From Polynucleobacter sp. MWH-UH19D (GTDB lineage: Bacteria; Pseudomonadota; Gammaproteobacteria; Burkholderiales; Burkholderiaceae): 64,000 bases of DNA. The position numbers and the translations under genes were made by a program. The notes below the pieces were generated by a model. That model searched no databases, was not told the DNA's origin, and saw nothing but the letters and a program-made list of their open reading frames with translations. Numbering within the stretch: the stretch's first letter is position 1; the number at the start of each line of letters is the position of its first letter. The stretch is from NCBI RefSeq assembly GCF_040409795.1, contig NZ_CP099571.1:806001-870000 (forward strand). Reading direction: 5' to 3'. Shown piece after piece: positions 8,648 through 17,111 of this stretch.

Positions 8648-9306
8648 TATTTTCTCCGACGCTCTCTATTGGAGCGGCTGTCATGATGGTTAAATAGTCC
8701 ATATGAGATTGCAATAGCAACAAGAGAGGTGCCGAGAAGTATCAATGACAATTTACCAGCGCCAGCAGTGTCAAAGCTTTGCACTTTGTCATATATTGAG
8801 ATGGAAACAGTCTTTGTCTCACCGGGAATTGCGCCGCCCACCATCAAAATCACTCCGAACTCGCCAAGGGTGTGTGCAAAAGTAAGCACTGCAGCGCTGG
8901 TTATGCCGCGCCACGCGAGTGGTAATTCAATGAGTCTAAAAATTTGCCATTTTGATAAACCACTTACTTGAGCTGCTTCACGAATTTCTGGATGAATTGC
9001 TTCAAATGCACGCTGAATTGGCTGGATTGCAAAAGGGAGGTTAACGATTAGCGAGGCAATTAATATTCCGGTAAATGAGAAAACCAGGGGAATACCAAAA
9101 ATACTCTTCCCACCAAAGCCAACAAGCAGGTAATAGCCCAGCACGGTAGGTGGAAGCACCAACGGAAGGGCTAACGCGGCTTCAATCCAAGAGCGACCCT
9201 TGCTCATACCTTGTAAGGCATGGGCTACCCAAATGCCAAATGGCAAGATGAGGGCTAGTGTCCATAGAGCTAGTTTGAGAGAGAGAAGGAGTGCGTCGAT
9301 ATCCAT
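8647..9306 (-). CDS. modB: Molybdate ABC transporter permease
   Basis: This is a 219-residue inner-membrane permease with about five membrane segments. It has the conserved ModB stretch ALPLVLPPTVLGYYLL and the cytoplasmic EAA loop EAAQVSGLSKWQIFRL that docks with ModC, then HTLGEFGVILMVGG. The start lies 31 bases from a bidirectional hairpin that separates it from the HiPIP gene. The stop overlaps the modC start, giving a modB-modC operon. The periplasmic ModA partner must be encoded elsewhere. Confidence 0.88.
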   Translation of the reverse strand: MDIDALLLSLKLALWTLALILPFGIWVAHALQGMSKGRSWIEAALALPLVLPPTVLGYYLLVGFGGKSIFGIPLVFSFTGILIASLIVNLPFAIQPIQRAFEAIHPEIREAAQVSGLSKWQIFRLIELPLAWRGITSAAVLTFAHTLGEFGVILMVGGAIPGETKTVSISIYDKVQSFDTAGAGKLSLILLGTSLVAIAISYGLFNHHDSRSNRERRRK

Positions 9307-9338
9307 CAGAATTCAATTGTATTGTGAATGGCGATTAA

Positions 9339-9362
9339 AAAAGACCGCAATTGCGGTCTTTT
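9339..9362 (-). terminator. Terminator after the sqr-tauE-HiPIP operon
   Basis: AAAAGACCGCAA followed directly by TTGCGGTCTTTT is a perfect inverted repeat. Read on the minus strand it ends in six T, 38 bases past the HiPIP stop and before modB. Confidence 0.88.
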
Positions 9363-9399
9363 AGGGCTAAGGCACCTATCTTGTCTAGATGGACAAGGT

Positions 9400-9708
9400 T
9401 TATGCTTTCTTAGCGTAAGCGGAGCACCAACCTTTACCTGCAACCTGCTTACTTGGAAACAGTGAACAACCGCCAGAAGCTGCGCCAGCTTTTCCTTGGA
9501 AGAGAGCGCAGTTGTCGCACTCTTGACCTGCGGCATATTTTGCGTACTTGGCTTTATCTACTTTGCTTGCATCGGCTTTGTAGCCTAAAGCAGCTGCTTG
9601 TGGATCGGTTTCTGCAACCATAGCTTGAGCTTGCACTTGATTGTTTAAAGCCAAGGTGCAAGCACCTGCTGCTGACAAAATCATAAATTGACGACGACTA
9701 GTTTTCAT
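9400..9708 (-). CDS. High-potential iron-sulfur protein (HiPIP)
   Basis: HiPIPs are small periplasmic electron carriers with one [4Fe-4S] cluster. The 102-residue product starts with a Tat-type signal (SRRQFMILSAAGACTLAL, cleavage near VQAQA). The mature domain holds the four cluster cysteines in the family order: ECDNCALF, then GGCSLFP, then GWCSAYAKK. It is last in the sqr-tauE-HiPIP operon and is followed by a terminator. A likely role is to pass electrons between quinol or cytochrome-linked steps of sulfur oxidation and a terminal acceptor; that is inferred from context. Confidence 0.93.
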   Translation of the reverse strand: MKTSRRQFMILSAAGACTLALNNQVQAQAMVAETDPQAAALGYKADASKVDKAKYAKYAAGQECDNCALFQGKAGAASGGCSLFPSKQVAGKGWCSAYAKKA

Positions 9709-9721
9709 GAACTTCTCCCGG

Positions 9722-10531
9722 TTAGATGATGCATTTATAAATCAAACTGATTGCTACTAAGAATGTAAAGACAGAAAATATTTGCTGAATTCTGGAACCA
9801 CTAATTTTTTTCTCTAATAACTTTCCAATTAAAAGTCCAATAAGTGAGCCGCCACTAAAAGGGGCGGCAATAGATAAATCTAGGATTCCTGAAGCTAACG
9901 AAATCATTGCGCCTCCTGTTGAGACGATCGCTAGAACGCCTAATGAAGTAGCCACAATTGCTTTCATCGGAAGGTCGGTAAATTTTTTCAGCGAGGGAAC
10001 GATGATGAAGCCGCCACCGACCCCCAGAAGTCCAGATAAAAAACCAGCGCATGCTCCCGCAAACATCAAAGACCTTGCGCAAGGAACCGTCCAGATTAAT
10101 TTACCGATTGATAGATCTAGTTGACAAGGGGGCGGACTCGTTAGAACAGGTGGTTTACCGGCGATGGTTTGGGTTGCTTGAATAAACATTTTGCTGGAGA
10201 CATAAATGAGTACCCCGCTAAAGATTAATAACATCGGTGTATTTGGTGCGCGTTGAGCCACCCATAAACCAAGAGGGGATAAGATGAGTCCAAAGATGGC
10301 CATAAATACGGCGGCTTTGTAGCGTAATACTTTCGAACTCAATCCAATCGCAGCTCCCAAGCCCGCAGAGAGTGCAACTGCAGTAAGAGCAATTGGACCC
10401 GCCTGCGAGATAGGCATATGAAATGCAAACACTAGTAGAGGCACAGACAAAATGCCACCACCAGCGCCAGTAAGCCCCATGAGGATGCCAATGAACATCC
10501 CGAGAGCGGGTGCTAAAACAATATGATCCAT
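9722..10531 (-). CDS. TauE/SafE family sulfite exporter-like permease
   Basis: This 269-residue inner-membrane protein has about eight hydrophobic segments in two halves. Each half has a glycine-rich repeat: GMFIGILMGLTGAGGGILSVPLL near the start (quoted in part: GLTGAGGGILSVPLL) and FLSGLLGVGGGFIIVPSL in the middle, the TauE/SafE hallmark. The family moves sulfite, sulfoacetate and other sulfur anions. It starts three bases after the sqr stop, and export of sulfite made from sulfide is the obvious guess. The substrate is not proven by sequence. Confidence 0.88.
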   Translation of the reverse strand: MDHIVLAPALGMFIGILMGLTGAGGGILSVPLLVFAFHMPISQAGPIALTAVALSAGLGAAIGLSSKVLRYKAAVFMAIFGLILSPLGLWVAQRAPNTPMLLIFSGVLIYVSSKMFIQATQTIAGKPPVLTSPPPCQLDLSIGKLIWTVPCARSLMFAGACAGFLSGLLGVGGGFIIVPSLKKFTDLPMKAIVATSLGVLAIVSTGGAMISLASGILDLSIAAPFSGGSLIGLLIGKLLEKKISGSRIQQIFSVFTFLVAISLIYKCII

Positions 10532-10534
10532 TCG

Positions 10535-11776
10535 TTAATTTTCAAATGGACGCGCAAGCCATTCTCTACCTTTGAGCATCGCATTCCAGTAGAGCCAAGG
10601 GAGCACATCCTTTTTCAAAATCCATGCGAGCTTGGTTGCCTTCAATGGGTTAATTAGCCATGGGAAGGTTGGTAAGAGTTTTCCACCGAATCCAAATTCA
10701 GCGAGAACAATTTTTCCCCGCTCCACTGTTAACGGGCAAGAGCCATAGCCGTCATACTTTAGAGGCATTGCTTGATGATTTTTATGGGCTAGTAAATTTT
10801 CTGCGACAACGACAACTTGCTTTCTGGCAGCTGCCGCAGTTTTTGAGTTTGGTGACGAGCAGCAATCTCCTAGGCCAAATATATTTGGATAGCGAGTATG
10901 TTGGAGAGAATATTGGTCAACATCTACCCATCCTTCGGCATTGGCAATCGGACTGCCAATCATGCAGTCTTGTGGGCCTTGAGGTGGTACCACATGTAGC
11001 ATGTCAAAAGATTTTTCTATTTGCGAAGTATTCCCATCGGCGTCTTTAACAGCAAAGATTGCTTTCTGATTTGGGCCGTCAACAGAGATCAGGTTGCAGT
11101 TAAAGTTCAAAGTGGCATCATATTTTTTTACGTATTCCATCAATGGCGGTACGAAATCAGCGACGCCAAATAATGCTGCGCCAGCATTATTGAGTTCAAC
11201 TTCAATATTTTTGAGTTTGCCTTGCTTTTCCCATTCATAGCACGAGAGATACATGGCTTTTTGTGGTGCGCCAGGACATTTAATTGGCATCGGAGGCTGA
11301 GTAAAAATTGCCTTACCGGATTTCATCTGTTTGACTAACTCCCACGTGTACGGTGAGTAGTCATAGCTGTAGTTTGATGTAACCCCATTTTTGCCAATCG
11401 TGTCTGTTAGTCCTGGTATTGCCTCCCATTTGATTCTGAGACCGGTTGCCACTGCTAAATACTTGTATCTAACCGGGTTTCCATGGGCGATGCGTACCTC
11501 ATTCGTCTCTGGGCTAAAGCCAGTGATTTTGTCTTTTATCCAGCTCACGCCCGCTGGAATAATATCTTTTGTTTTGCGCTTACTGTTTTTAACGTTAAAT
11601 GCTCCGCCACCAACAAGCGTCCAAGAGGGCTGATAGTAATGGTCCTCAGACGGCTCTATGATGCCTATGCTGAGTGACTGGTCACGATTTTTAAGACTGG
11701 CAGCAAGGCCAATACCTGCAGCGCCACCCCCGGCGATCAGGATGTCGAATTCATTATTTTGGTTCAGGCTGCTCAT
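10535..11776 (-). CDS. sqr: Sulfide:quinone oxidoreductase, mitochondrial (SQOR)-like type
   Basis: This is a 413-residue FAD protein with the dinucleotide motif ILIAGGGAAGIGLAASL near the N-terminus and the second FAD block NIFGLGDCCSSPNSKTAAA. Two cysteines are in the places used by mitochondrial SQOR: Cys167 in IKCPGAPQKAMYLS and Cys347 in YDGYGSCPLTV. C-terminal hydrophobic and amphipathic segments fit membrane-surface binding. It oxidises sulfide to sulfane sulfur and reduces quinone. It heads the operon with tauE and HiPIP and diverges from a persulfide dioxygenase gene, a common functional pair. The subtype is inferred from these motifs. Confidence 0.9.
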   Translation of the reverse strand: MSSLNQNNEFDILIAGGGAAGIGLAASLKNRDQSLSIGIIEPSEDHYYQPSWTLVGGGAFNVKNSKRKTKDIIPAGVSWIKDKITGFSPETNEVRIAHGNPVRYKYLAVATGLRIKWEAIPGLTDTIGKNGVTSNYSYDYSPYTWELVKQMKSGKAIFTQPPMPIKCPGAPQKAMYLSCYEWEKQGKLKNIEVELNNAGAALFGVADFVPPLMEYVKKYDATLNFNCNLISVDGPNQKAIFAVKDADGNTSQIEKSFDMLHVVPPQGPQDCMIGSPIANAEGWVDVDQYSLQHTRYPNIFGLGDCCSSPNSKTAAAARKQVVVVAENLLAHKNHQAMPLKYDGYGSCPLTVERGKIVLAEFGFGGKLLPTFPWLINPLKATKLAWILKKDVLPWLYWNAMLKGREWLARPFEN

Positions 11777-11822
11777 CTTTTCTCGCTTTCTAGAGCAATG
11801 GTTATAAAGCCCAACAATTAAT

Positions 11823-11858
11823 ATAACTAAAAGTAATAAATATATAAGGGTTAGTTAT
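11823..11858. promoter_or_regulatory. Inverted repeat in the sqr/dioxygenase divergent promoter
   Basis: ATAACTAA at 11823-11830 is mirrored by TTAGTTAT at 11851-11858, with a 20-base AT-rich spacer. The 143-base gap separates divergent sulfide-oxidation genes. On the plus strand a weak -35 (TTAGTG at 11858) and -10 (TTAAAT at 11881) are 17 bases apart, so the right arm would touch the -35. This could be the site of a sulfide-responsive ArsR-type repressor (BigR/SqrR-like), but no such gene is in the window. Confidence 0.4.
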
Positions 11859-11919
11859 TAGTGTCTTTTTAACAGCTTTATTAAATAATTTCACCTAGAA
11901 AAATTACCTAGTAGAGCAA

Positions 11920-12783
11920 ATGATGAATCCGGTTGTAAAAGGCTTTTTTGATGTTGATACTTGGACTGTGACCTATGTGGTTTATGAAAAACCAGGTTCA
12001 CCCTGCGCCATTATCGATAGCGTGCTTGGGTACGATCCAAAGTCTGGACGAACCAACACCAGGATGGCTGATGAAGTTATTGAATTTGTAAAAGAGAATT
12101 CTCTAAAGGTCGATTGGATTTTAGAAACGCATGCTCATGCTGATCACGTTACTGCAGCCCCTTATTTGAAATCTAAACTTGGCGGCCAAATAGCTATTGG
12201 CGATCATATCTCTGTAGTGCAGGGGGTATTTAAAGGCATTTTCAATCTAGAGAGTGGATTTTTAACTGATGGATCTCAATTCGATCGCTTGCTAAAGGAT
12301 GGCGAAACCATTCATTTTGGAAATTTAAGCCTTCATGCCATTTTTGTACCTGGGCATACCCCAGCTTGCATGGCTTATCAAATTGGAGATAGCATTTTCG
12401 TTGGTGACACGATGTTTATGCCCGATGTGGGAACTGCAAGATGTGACTTCCCAGGTGGTAATGCGAGTGTTTTGTATCAATCGATGAAAAAAATCTTGAG
12501 CTATCCGCCAACAACTCGATTATTTATGTGTCATGACTATCCGCCAAATAATCGCCCGATTCAATATGAAACCACTGTGGCTGAAGAGAGAAAGTCAAAC
12601 ATCCATATGCATGATGGAATTTCAGAAGAGCAATTTATTGAGATGCGCACCAAACGCGATGCTACTTTAGAAATGCCAGTTCTGATATTGCCAGCTATTC
12701 AGGTCAATATTCGTGCGGGTGAGTTTCCGGCTAAAGAGGCTAACGGAGTGTCGTACCTAAAGATTCCAGTAAACGCAGTCTAG
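11920..12783 (+). CDS. MBL-fold persulfide dioxygenase-type hydrolase (Blh C-domain/ETHE1-like)
   Basis: This is a 287-residue cytosolic metallo-beta-lactamase-fold protein. The metal motif is ETHAHADHVTAA (His71, His73, Asp75, His76), followed by FVPGHTPACMAYQIGD, VGDTMFMPDVGTARCDFPGG and MCHDYPP. These match the Blh/ETHE1 group, which oxidises glutathione persulfide to sulfite with oxygen. Pairing with a divergent sqr gene strongly supports the role. In many bacteria Blh also has an N-terminal DUF442 domain; here that domain is absent but encoded alone at 23455. The gene leads the long Sox run. A second ATG follows the first directly. Confidence 0.87.
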   Translation: MMNPVVKGFFDVDTWTVTYVVYEKPGSPCAIIDSVLGYDPKSGRTNTRMADEVIEFVKENSLKVDWILETHAHADHVTAAPYLKSKLGGQIAIGDHISVVQGVFKGIFNLESGFLTDGSQFDRLLKDGETIHFGNLSLHAIFVPGHTPACMAYQIGDSIFVGDTMFMPDVGTARCDFPGGNASVLYQSMKKILSYPPTTRLFMCHDYPPNNRPIQYETTVAEERKSNIHMHDGISEEQFIEMRTKRDATLEMPVLILPAIQVNIRAGEFPAKEANGVSYLKIPVNAV

Positions 12784-12823
12784 TAAGTATTCAAGCTACA
12801 TCTATTTATAAAGGTATAGGTTA

Positions 12824-14251
12824 ATGGCTGATCAAAAACGTAGTGATCATGTAAGTAATAAACAAATCGAACTGAATCGCGAGGATATCTATGCTGTAGA
12901 GAAGCCCGCTAGTTCAGCTCGTCTAGTAAAGGCTCCAGAGCATTTTGTATCTCAAGAGTTGATTGCAGACATCAACGCTAATGGCTTAGATGAGACGCGC
13001 CGCGGCTTTTTGAGAAAAGGTTTCCTCTCAGCTATTGGTGGTGCAGCTGCTGGTTTAACGGCGCCAATTGCTTTTGCTGCCGGCGAAGGGGATCCTGCCA
13101 TCTTGGAAAAACAAGAATGGCAAACTACTTTGGGTAAGAATGTGGCGACGATGCCTTATGGTGTGCCATCAATTTATGAGGCTAATTTAATTCGTCGTGA
13201 GTCGCCCGGTTTAACACGTGTCTCTGCTGCTTCGGTAGCCTTCACACCATTGCAGGGTTTGTTTGGAACTATTACTCCTAACGGCTTGCATTTTGAACGT
13301 CATCACCAGGGTTGGTATAACCTGAACCCTGAAACTCATCGTCTAATGGTGAACGGCCTAGTAAAAAATGCGCGCGTGTTCACCATGAATGATTTGATGA
13401 GATTGCCTTCAGTTTCTCGTACGCACTTTATTGAGTGTGGTGCCAATACTGGACTGGAGTGGGGTAATGTGGCGGTTCCAACCGTTCAGTACACCCACGG
13501 CATGCTCTCTTGCTGCGAATTTACTGGCGTGCCGCTTAAGGTTCTATTAGATGAGTGTGGTGCAGATCTTAAGAAGGGTAAGTTCTTGCTTGCCGAAGGT
13601 GGCGATGGATCTGGCATGACCAGAACAATCAATTTAGAAAGTTGTCTAGACGATACGATCGTAGCGTGGGCTATGAATGGCGAGATGTTGCGTCCAGAAA
13701 ATGGCTTCCCATTGCGTCTTGTTGTTCCTGGTGTTCAGGGTGTAAGTTGGGTTAAATGGTTGCGCCGTTTGGAAGTAGGAGACATGCCTTGGAACGCCAA
13801 GGATGAAGCAGTTCACTATATTGAATTGATGCCAGATGGAATTCATCGTCAATATGCCTCTATTCAAGAATGTAAATCAGTTATCACCACGCCGTCTGGT
13901 GGTCAGCAGTTACTCGATAAAGGTTTTTACAACGTAAGTGGTATGGCATGGTCGGGTCGCGGCAAGATTAGGCGTGTAGATGTTTCGTTCGATGGCGGTA
14001 ATAATTGGCGTACCGCTCGTTTAGAGACGCCAGTCTTAACCAAATCAATTACTCGCTTTAATATTGATTGGGTTTGGGATGGATCCCCTGCAATACTTCA
14101 ATCGAGAGCGGTTGACGAGACTGGCTATGTTCAGCCTTCGATCAAGGCCTTGCGTGCAGTCCGCGGCACCCGTTCCATCTATCACAACAATGCAATTCAA
14201 TCCTGGAAATTGGATTCAAATGGCGAGGTGAGCAATGTTCAAGTTGGATAA
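12824..14251 (+). CDS. soxC: Sulfane dehydrogenase molybdenum subunit SoxC
   Basis: SoxC is the molybdopterin part of Sox(CD)2, which oxidises the sulfane sulfur bound to SoxY, yielding six electrons. The 475-residue product resembles sulfite oxidases: the molybdenum cysteine lies in HFIECGANTGLEWG, with the dimer domain toward the C-terminus. A twin-arginine signal (RRGFLRKGFLSAIGG) is present but sits about 60 residues in, leaving a long N-terminal lead. soxD overlaps the end by 17 bases. ModBC nearby may supply the metal. The identity is well supported by the full Sox context. Confidence 0.95.
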   Translation: MADQKRSDHVSNKQIELNREDIYAVEKPASSARLVKAPEHFVSQELIADINANGLDETRRGFLRKGFLSAIGGAAAGLTAPIAFAAGEGDPAILEKQEWQTTLGKNVATMPYGVPSIYEANLIRRESPGLTRVSAASVAFTPLQGLFGTITPNGLHFERHHQGWYNLNPETHRLMVNGLVKNARVFTMNDLMRLPSVSRTHFIECGANTGLEWGNVAVPTVQYTHGMLSCCEFTGVPLKVLLDECGADLKKGKFLLAEGGDGSGMTRTINLESCLDDTIVAWAMNGEMLRPENGFPLRLVVPGVQGVSWVKWLRRLEVGDMPWNAKDEAVHYIELMPDGIHRQYASIQECKSVITTPSGGQQLLDKGFYNVSGMAWSGRGKIRRVDVSFDGGNNWRTARLETPVLTKSITRFNIDWVWDGSPAILQSRAVDETGYVQPSIKALRAVRGTRSIYHNNAIQSWKLDSNGEVSNVQVG

Positions 14252-15326
14252 ATTATTTGCTCGATTAGGGCTATTAACTTTAGTGGCACTTTCCGCTCAC
14301 GCCGTATATGCCCAAAGCACGCAAGGTTCAGCAAAGTTTCCTGGGGTAGGTCGTAACGCTACTCCTGCTGAGGTCGCTGCATGGGATATTGATGTTCGTC
14401 CAGATTTCAAAGGACTCCCAAAAGGATCAGGCTCGGTAGATCAAGGTCAAACTATTTGGGAATCCAAATGCGCAAGTTGTCACGGTATTTTTGGTGAGTC
14501 TAATGAAATCTTTACCCCAATTACTGGCGGTACCACTAAAGATGATGTGAAGACTGGCCGAGTTGCTTCTTTGGCCGATATGAAGCAACCACAACGTACT
14601 ACCTTGATGAAGGTGCCAACAGTATCAACTCTGTGGGATTACATTTATCGTGCGATGCCTTGGAATGCTCCTCGCTCTTTAACGCCTGATGAAACCTATG
14701 CTTTAGTAGCTTTTATTCTTAGTATTGGTGAAGTGGTTCCAGATGATTTTGTTCTTAGCAATACCAATATTGCACAAGTACAAGCGAAGATGCCTAACCG
14801 TAATGGCATGACCAGAAAGCACGGTTTTTGGAATGTTAAAGATAAGCCAGATGTTAATGGCTCATCATGCATGAACAATTGTGTAACGTTTGTGCAGATT
14901 GGCTCAACATTGCCAGATTTTGCGCGTGACGCTCATGGCAATATTGCAGACCAAAATCGTCTTTATGGCCCATATCGTGGCGCTGATACTACCAAGCCAC
15001 CGATTGCAAAGTTACCTGGTTCATCTGGCGAGGGATTGGCGCATGCTAAGGATACCCATGCTAGTGCAGCAAAAGGTCCTGCAGCTTTATTTAAAAATGA
15101 AAATTGTTCTGCTTGCCATGCGCCAAACGCTAAATTGGTAGGACCTTCAATTGCGGATATTTCTGCCAAGTATCAAGGGCAGAGTGATGCAGTTGATAAG
15201 TTGATGAATAAGGTTAAAAATGGCGGATCAGGTGTTTGGGGCTCTATCCCCATGCCTCCCCAGGCTCAGTTATCAGATGAAGATAGAAAAACTTTAGTGG
15301 TTTGGGTGCTTTCTGGTGGCAAATAG
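14235..15326 (+). CDS. soxD: Diheme cytochrome c SoxD
   Basis: SoxD is the periplasmic diheme electron-transfer partner of SoxC. The 363-residue product has a Sec signal (LLTLVALSAHAVYAQS) and two heme c motifs, CASCHGIFGES near residue 80 and CSACHAPNAK near residue 293. The start overlaps the soxC end, so translation is probably coupled. Presence of SoxCD means the pathway can oxidise thiosulfate fully to sulfate rather than store sulfur globules. Confidence 0.94.
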   Translation: MFKLDKLFARLGLLTLVALSAHAVYAQSTQGSAKFPGVGRNATPAEVAAWDIDVRPDFKGLPKGSGSVDQGQTIWESKCASCHGIFGESNEIFTPITGGTTKDDVKTGRVASLADMKQPQRTTLMKVPTVSTLWDYIYRAMPWNAPRSLTPDETYALVAFILSIGEVVPDDFVLSNTNIAQVQAKMPNRNGMTRKHGFWNVKDKPDVNGSSCMNNCVTFVQIGSTLPDFARDAHGNIADQNRLYGPYRGADTTKPPIAKLPGSSGEGLAHAKDTHASAAKGPAALFKNENCSACHAPNAKLVGPSIADISAKYQGQSDAVDKLMNKVKNGGSGVWGSIPMPPQAQLSDEDRKTLVVWVLSGGK

Positions 15327-15333
15327 GGAGTTC

Positions 15334-15372
15334 ATGAGTAATAACCAGCATGATTTATTGGAAAGCAGATAA
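15334..15372 (+). other. Tiny 12-residue ORF between soxD and soxY
   Basis: A GGGAG ribosome-like site is followed at short distance by an ATG and 12 codons (MSNNQHDLLESR) to a TAA. It lies in the 81-base soxD-soxY gap. It may be a chance ORF, a leader peptide or the stub of a lost gene. I do not recognise it. Confidence 0.2.
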
Positions 15373-15407
15373 TATATTTACAGCAAGAGATTAACAAAGG
15401 AGTTTTT

Positions 15408-15860
15408 ATGAATCAGCAGCGTCGCAGTTTATTGAAGTACTCAGCCGTTTTTGGCTTGATGGCATCTGCAGGTCTTATTAGCGTGGCTCAAGCGCAAGAG
15501 TGGAATAAGGCTGCCTTTGAAGGTAAAAGTCTGGATGATGTTTTCAAAATTTTAGGCGCTGGTAGCCCAGATAAATCTGGCGCTGTTACCTTGAATGCAC
15601 CAGATATCGCTGAGAATGGCGCCGTCGTTCCGGTTGGTATTACGACCACCCTTAAGGCAGAGCAAATGGCAATCTTGGTTGAAAAGAATCCTAGTGCTTT
15701 AGCTGCTCAATTTTTTATTCCTGCTGGCACTGAGCCATTTGTGACTACTCGTATCAAAATGGGTCAAACCTCGAATGTCTACGCATTAGTAAAGGCTGAT
15801 GGCAAGTGGAGCATGGCTGTGAAAGAGGTAAAAGTAACTCTCGGTGGTTGCGGCGGTTAA
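15408..15860 (+). CDS. soxY: Sulfur carrier protein SoxY
   Basis: SoxY is the carrier subunit of SoxYZ and holds the sulfur substrate on a C-terminal cysteine. The 150-residue product begins with a Tat-type signal (MNQQRRSLLKYSAVFG) and ends VTLGGCGG, the diagnostic swinging-arm motif with the carrier Cys two residues from the end. A good AAAGGAG ribosome site precedes the ATG. soxZ follows after a 67-base gap. Confidence 0.97.
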   Translation: MNQQRRSLLKYSAVFGLMASAGLISVAQAQEWNKAAFEGKSLDDVFKILGAGSPDKSGAVTLNAPDIAENGAVVPVGITTTLKAEQMAILVEKNPSALAAQFFIPAGTEPFVTTRIKMGQTSNVYALVKADGKWSMAVKEVKVTLGGCGG

Positions 15861-15927
15861 TTACTTATCAATCGCTCACAAACTGAATTATTACGATTAA
15901 CGAATAACTAAATTACAAGAGGAAAAT

Positions 15928-16236
15928 ATGGCTGATCCAATGCGCGTTAGAGCTGCTGAAAATGGTGGAATTGTGGATGTAAAAATTTTGATGAAGCATG
16001 ATATGGAGTCAGGACAGCGTAAAGATGCTTCTGGCAAAGTCATTCCAGCTTGGTTCATCAGCACAATCAATGTTAAAGCCAATGGCAAAGATGTATTGAA
16101 TGGTCAATTTGGTCCTGCTGTTTCAAAAGACCCATTTTTGAACTTCAAATACAAGGGCGCTAAAGGCGACAAGATTGTTGTGAGCTGGGTAGACAGCAAA
16201 GGTGATAAGCGGACTGACGAAGCGACTGCTTCTTAA
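15928..16236 (+). CDS. soxZ: Sulfur carrier complex protein SoxZ
   Basis: SoxZ pairs with SoxY to form the periplasmic sulfur-carrier heterodimer. The 102-residue product has no signal peptide, as expected, because it is exported with the Tat substrate SoxY. The family pattern RVRAAENGGIVDVKILMKH, then NGQFGPAVSKDPFLNFKYKG and VVSWVDSKG, is clear. The ribosome site AAGAGG precedes the start. soxA begins 43 bases after the stop. Confidence 0.95.
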   Translation: MADPMRVRAAENGGIVDVKILMKHDMESGQRKDASGKVIPAWFISTINVKANGKDVLNGQFGPAVSKDPFLNFKYKGAKGDKIVVSWVDSKGDKRTDEATAS

Positions 16237-16279
16237 TTATCGCCATCACTCTGTCTCAATTAGTCTGAAAGGGTATCAA

Positions 16280-17092
16280 ATGCAGCATACATTCACCTTA
16301 GGCTTAGCCTCAGGAATATTGGCAACTTTGTTGTCAGTTTCTTCTTCGTCTTATGCTCAAAATGCAACGGACGATATAGCAAAGTACCGCGAAATGATTG
16401 CAGATGGTAACCCTTCAGAGCTTTATGAGGCTGCTGGTGAAGATCTCTGGAAGAAACCTGCGGGCCCTAAAAATGCAACACTAGAAAAATGTGATTTAGG
16501 CTTAGGGCCTGGGGTTGTTAAAGGTGCTGCGGCGCAATTGCCACGCTATTTCAAGGATACCAATAAGGTGCAAGACCTCGAGTCGCGTTTGATGACTTGT
16601 ATGCAAAAGCTTCAAGGTCGAGATCCTCAGGAGATGGTGGATGCACCATTTCAAAAGGGTCCAAAGAAAGATATGGAGGCAATTGTTGCATACGTAGTCA
16701 CTGCATCTAAAGGCGACAAAATCAAAGTAAGCACCAATCACCCTAAAGAGAAAGAAATGTACGATCTTGGAAAGCGTGCATTTTATTTTCAAGGTGGCCC
16801 CATGGATTTCTCATGCGCATCTTGTCATGGTGAAGATGGGAAGCGAATTCGTTTACAGGATTTGCCAAACATTACCACTCAGAAAGGTGCTGCACTTGGT
16901 TGGGGGTATTGGCCAGCCTATCGTGTATCTAGTGGACAATTTTGGACTATGCAGCAACGTTTGAACGATTGCTATCGTCAACAGCGCTTCCCATTCCCGA
17001 TTTATGGATCAGATTTGACTATCGCTCTATCTATGTATATGGCAAAGAATGCCAACGGTGGCACAGTTGAAACTCCTGGTTTAAAGCGTTAA
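16280..17092 (+). CDS. soxA: Cytochrome SoxA, single-heme form
   Basis: SoxA with SoxX joins thiosulfate to the SoxY cysteine. The ATG at 16280 has a GAAAGGG site and opens a Sec signal (TLGLASGILATLLSVSSSS, cleavage near YAQ); the frame is open further upstream but only into soxZ. The 270-residue product has one heme motif, CASCHGEDG, near residue 180. The active-site heme-ligand cysteine lies in LNDCYRQQRFPFP. The N-terminal heme of diheme SoxA is absent; two cysteines (EKCDLGLG and RLMTCMQ) remain and may form a disulfide. Confidence 0.93.
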   Translation: MQHTFTLGLASGILATLLSVSSSSYAQNATDDIAKYREMIADGNPSELYEAAGEDLWKKPAGPKNATLEKCDLGLGPGVVKGAAAQLPRYFKDTNKVQDLESRLMTCMQKLQGRDPQEMVDAPFQKGPKKDMEAIVAYVVTASKGDKIKVSTNHPKEKEMYDLGKRAFYFQGGPMDFSCASCHGEDGKRIRLQDLPNITTQKGAALGWGYWPAYRVSSGQFWTMQQRLNDCYRQQRFPFPIYGSDLTIALSMYMAKNANGGTVETPGLKR

Positions 17093-17111
17093 TGGATAAG
17101 AGACAGAGAAC

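Noticed and set aside
9306..9536. Minus-strand frame between modB and HiPIP that might be modA remains
   Set aside because: It lies in another frame of the HiPIP gene and terminator and shows no binding-protein features.
16202..16279. Upstream extension of soxA overlapping soxZ
   Set aside because: It would precede and destroy the signal peptide that starts at 16280, which has its own ribosome site.
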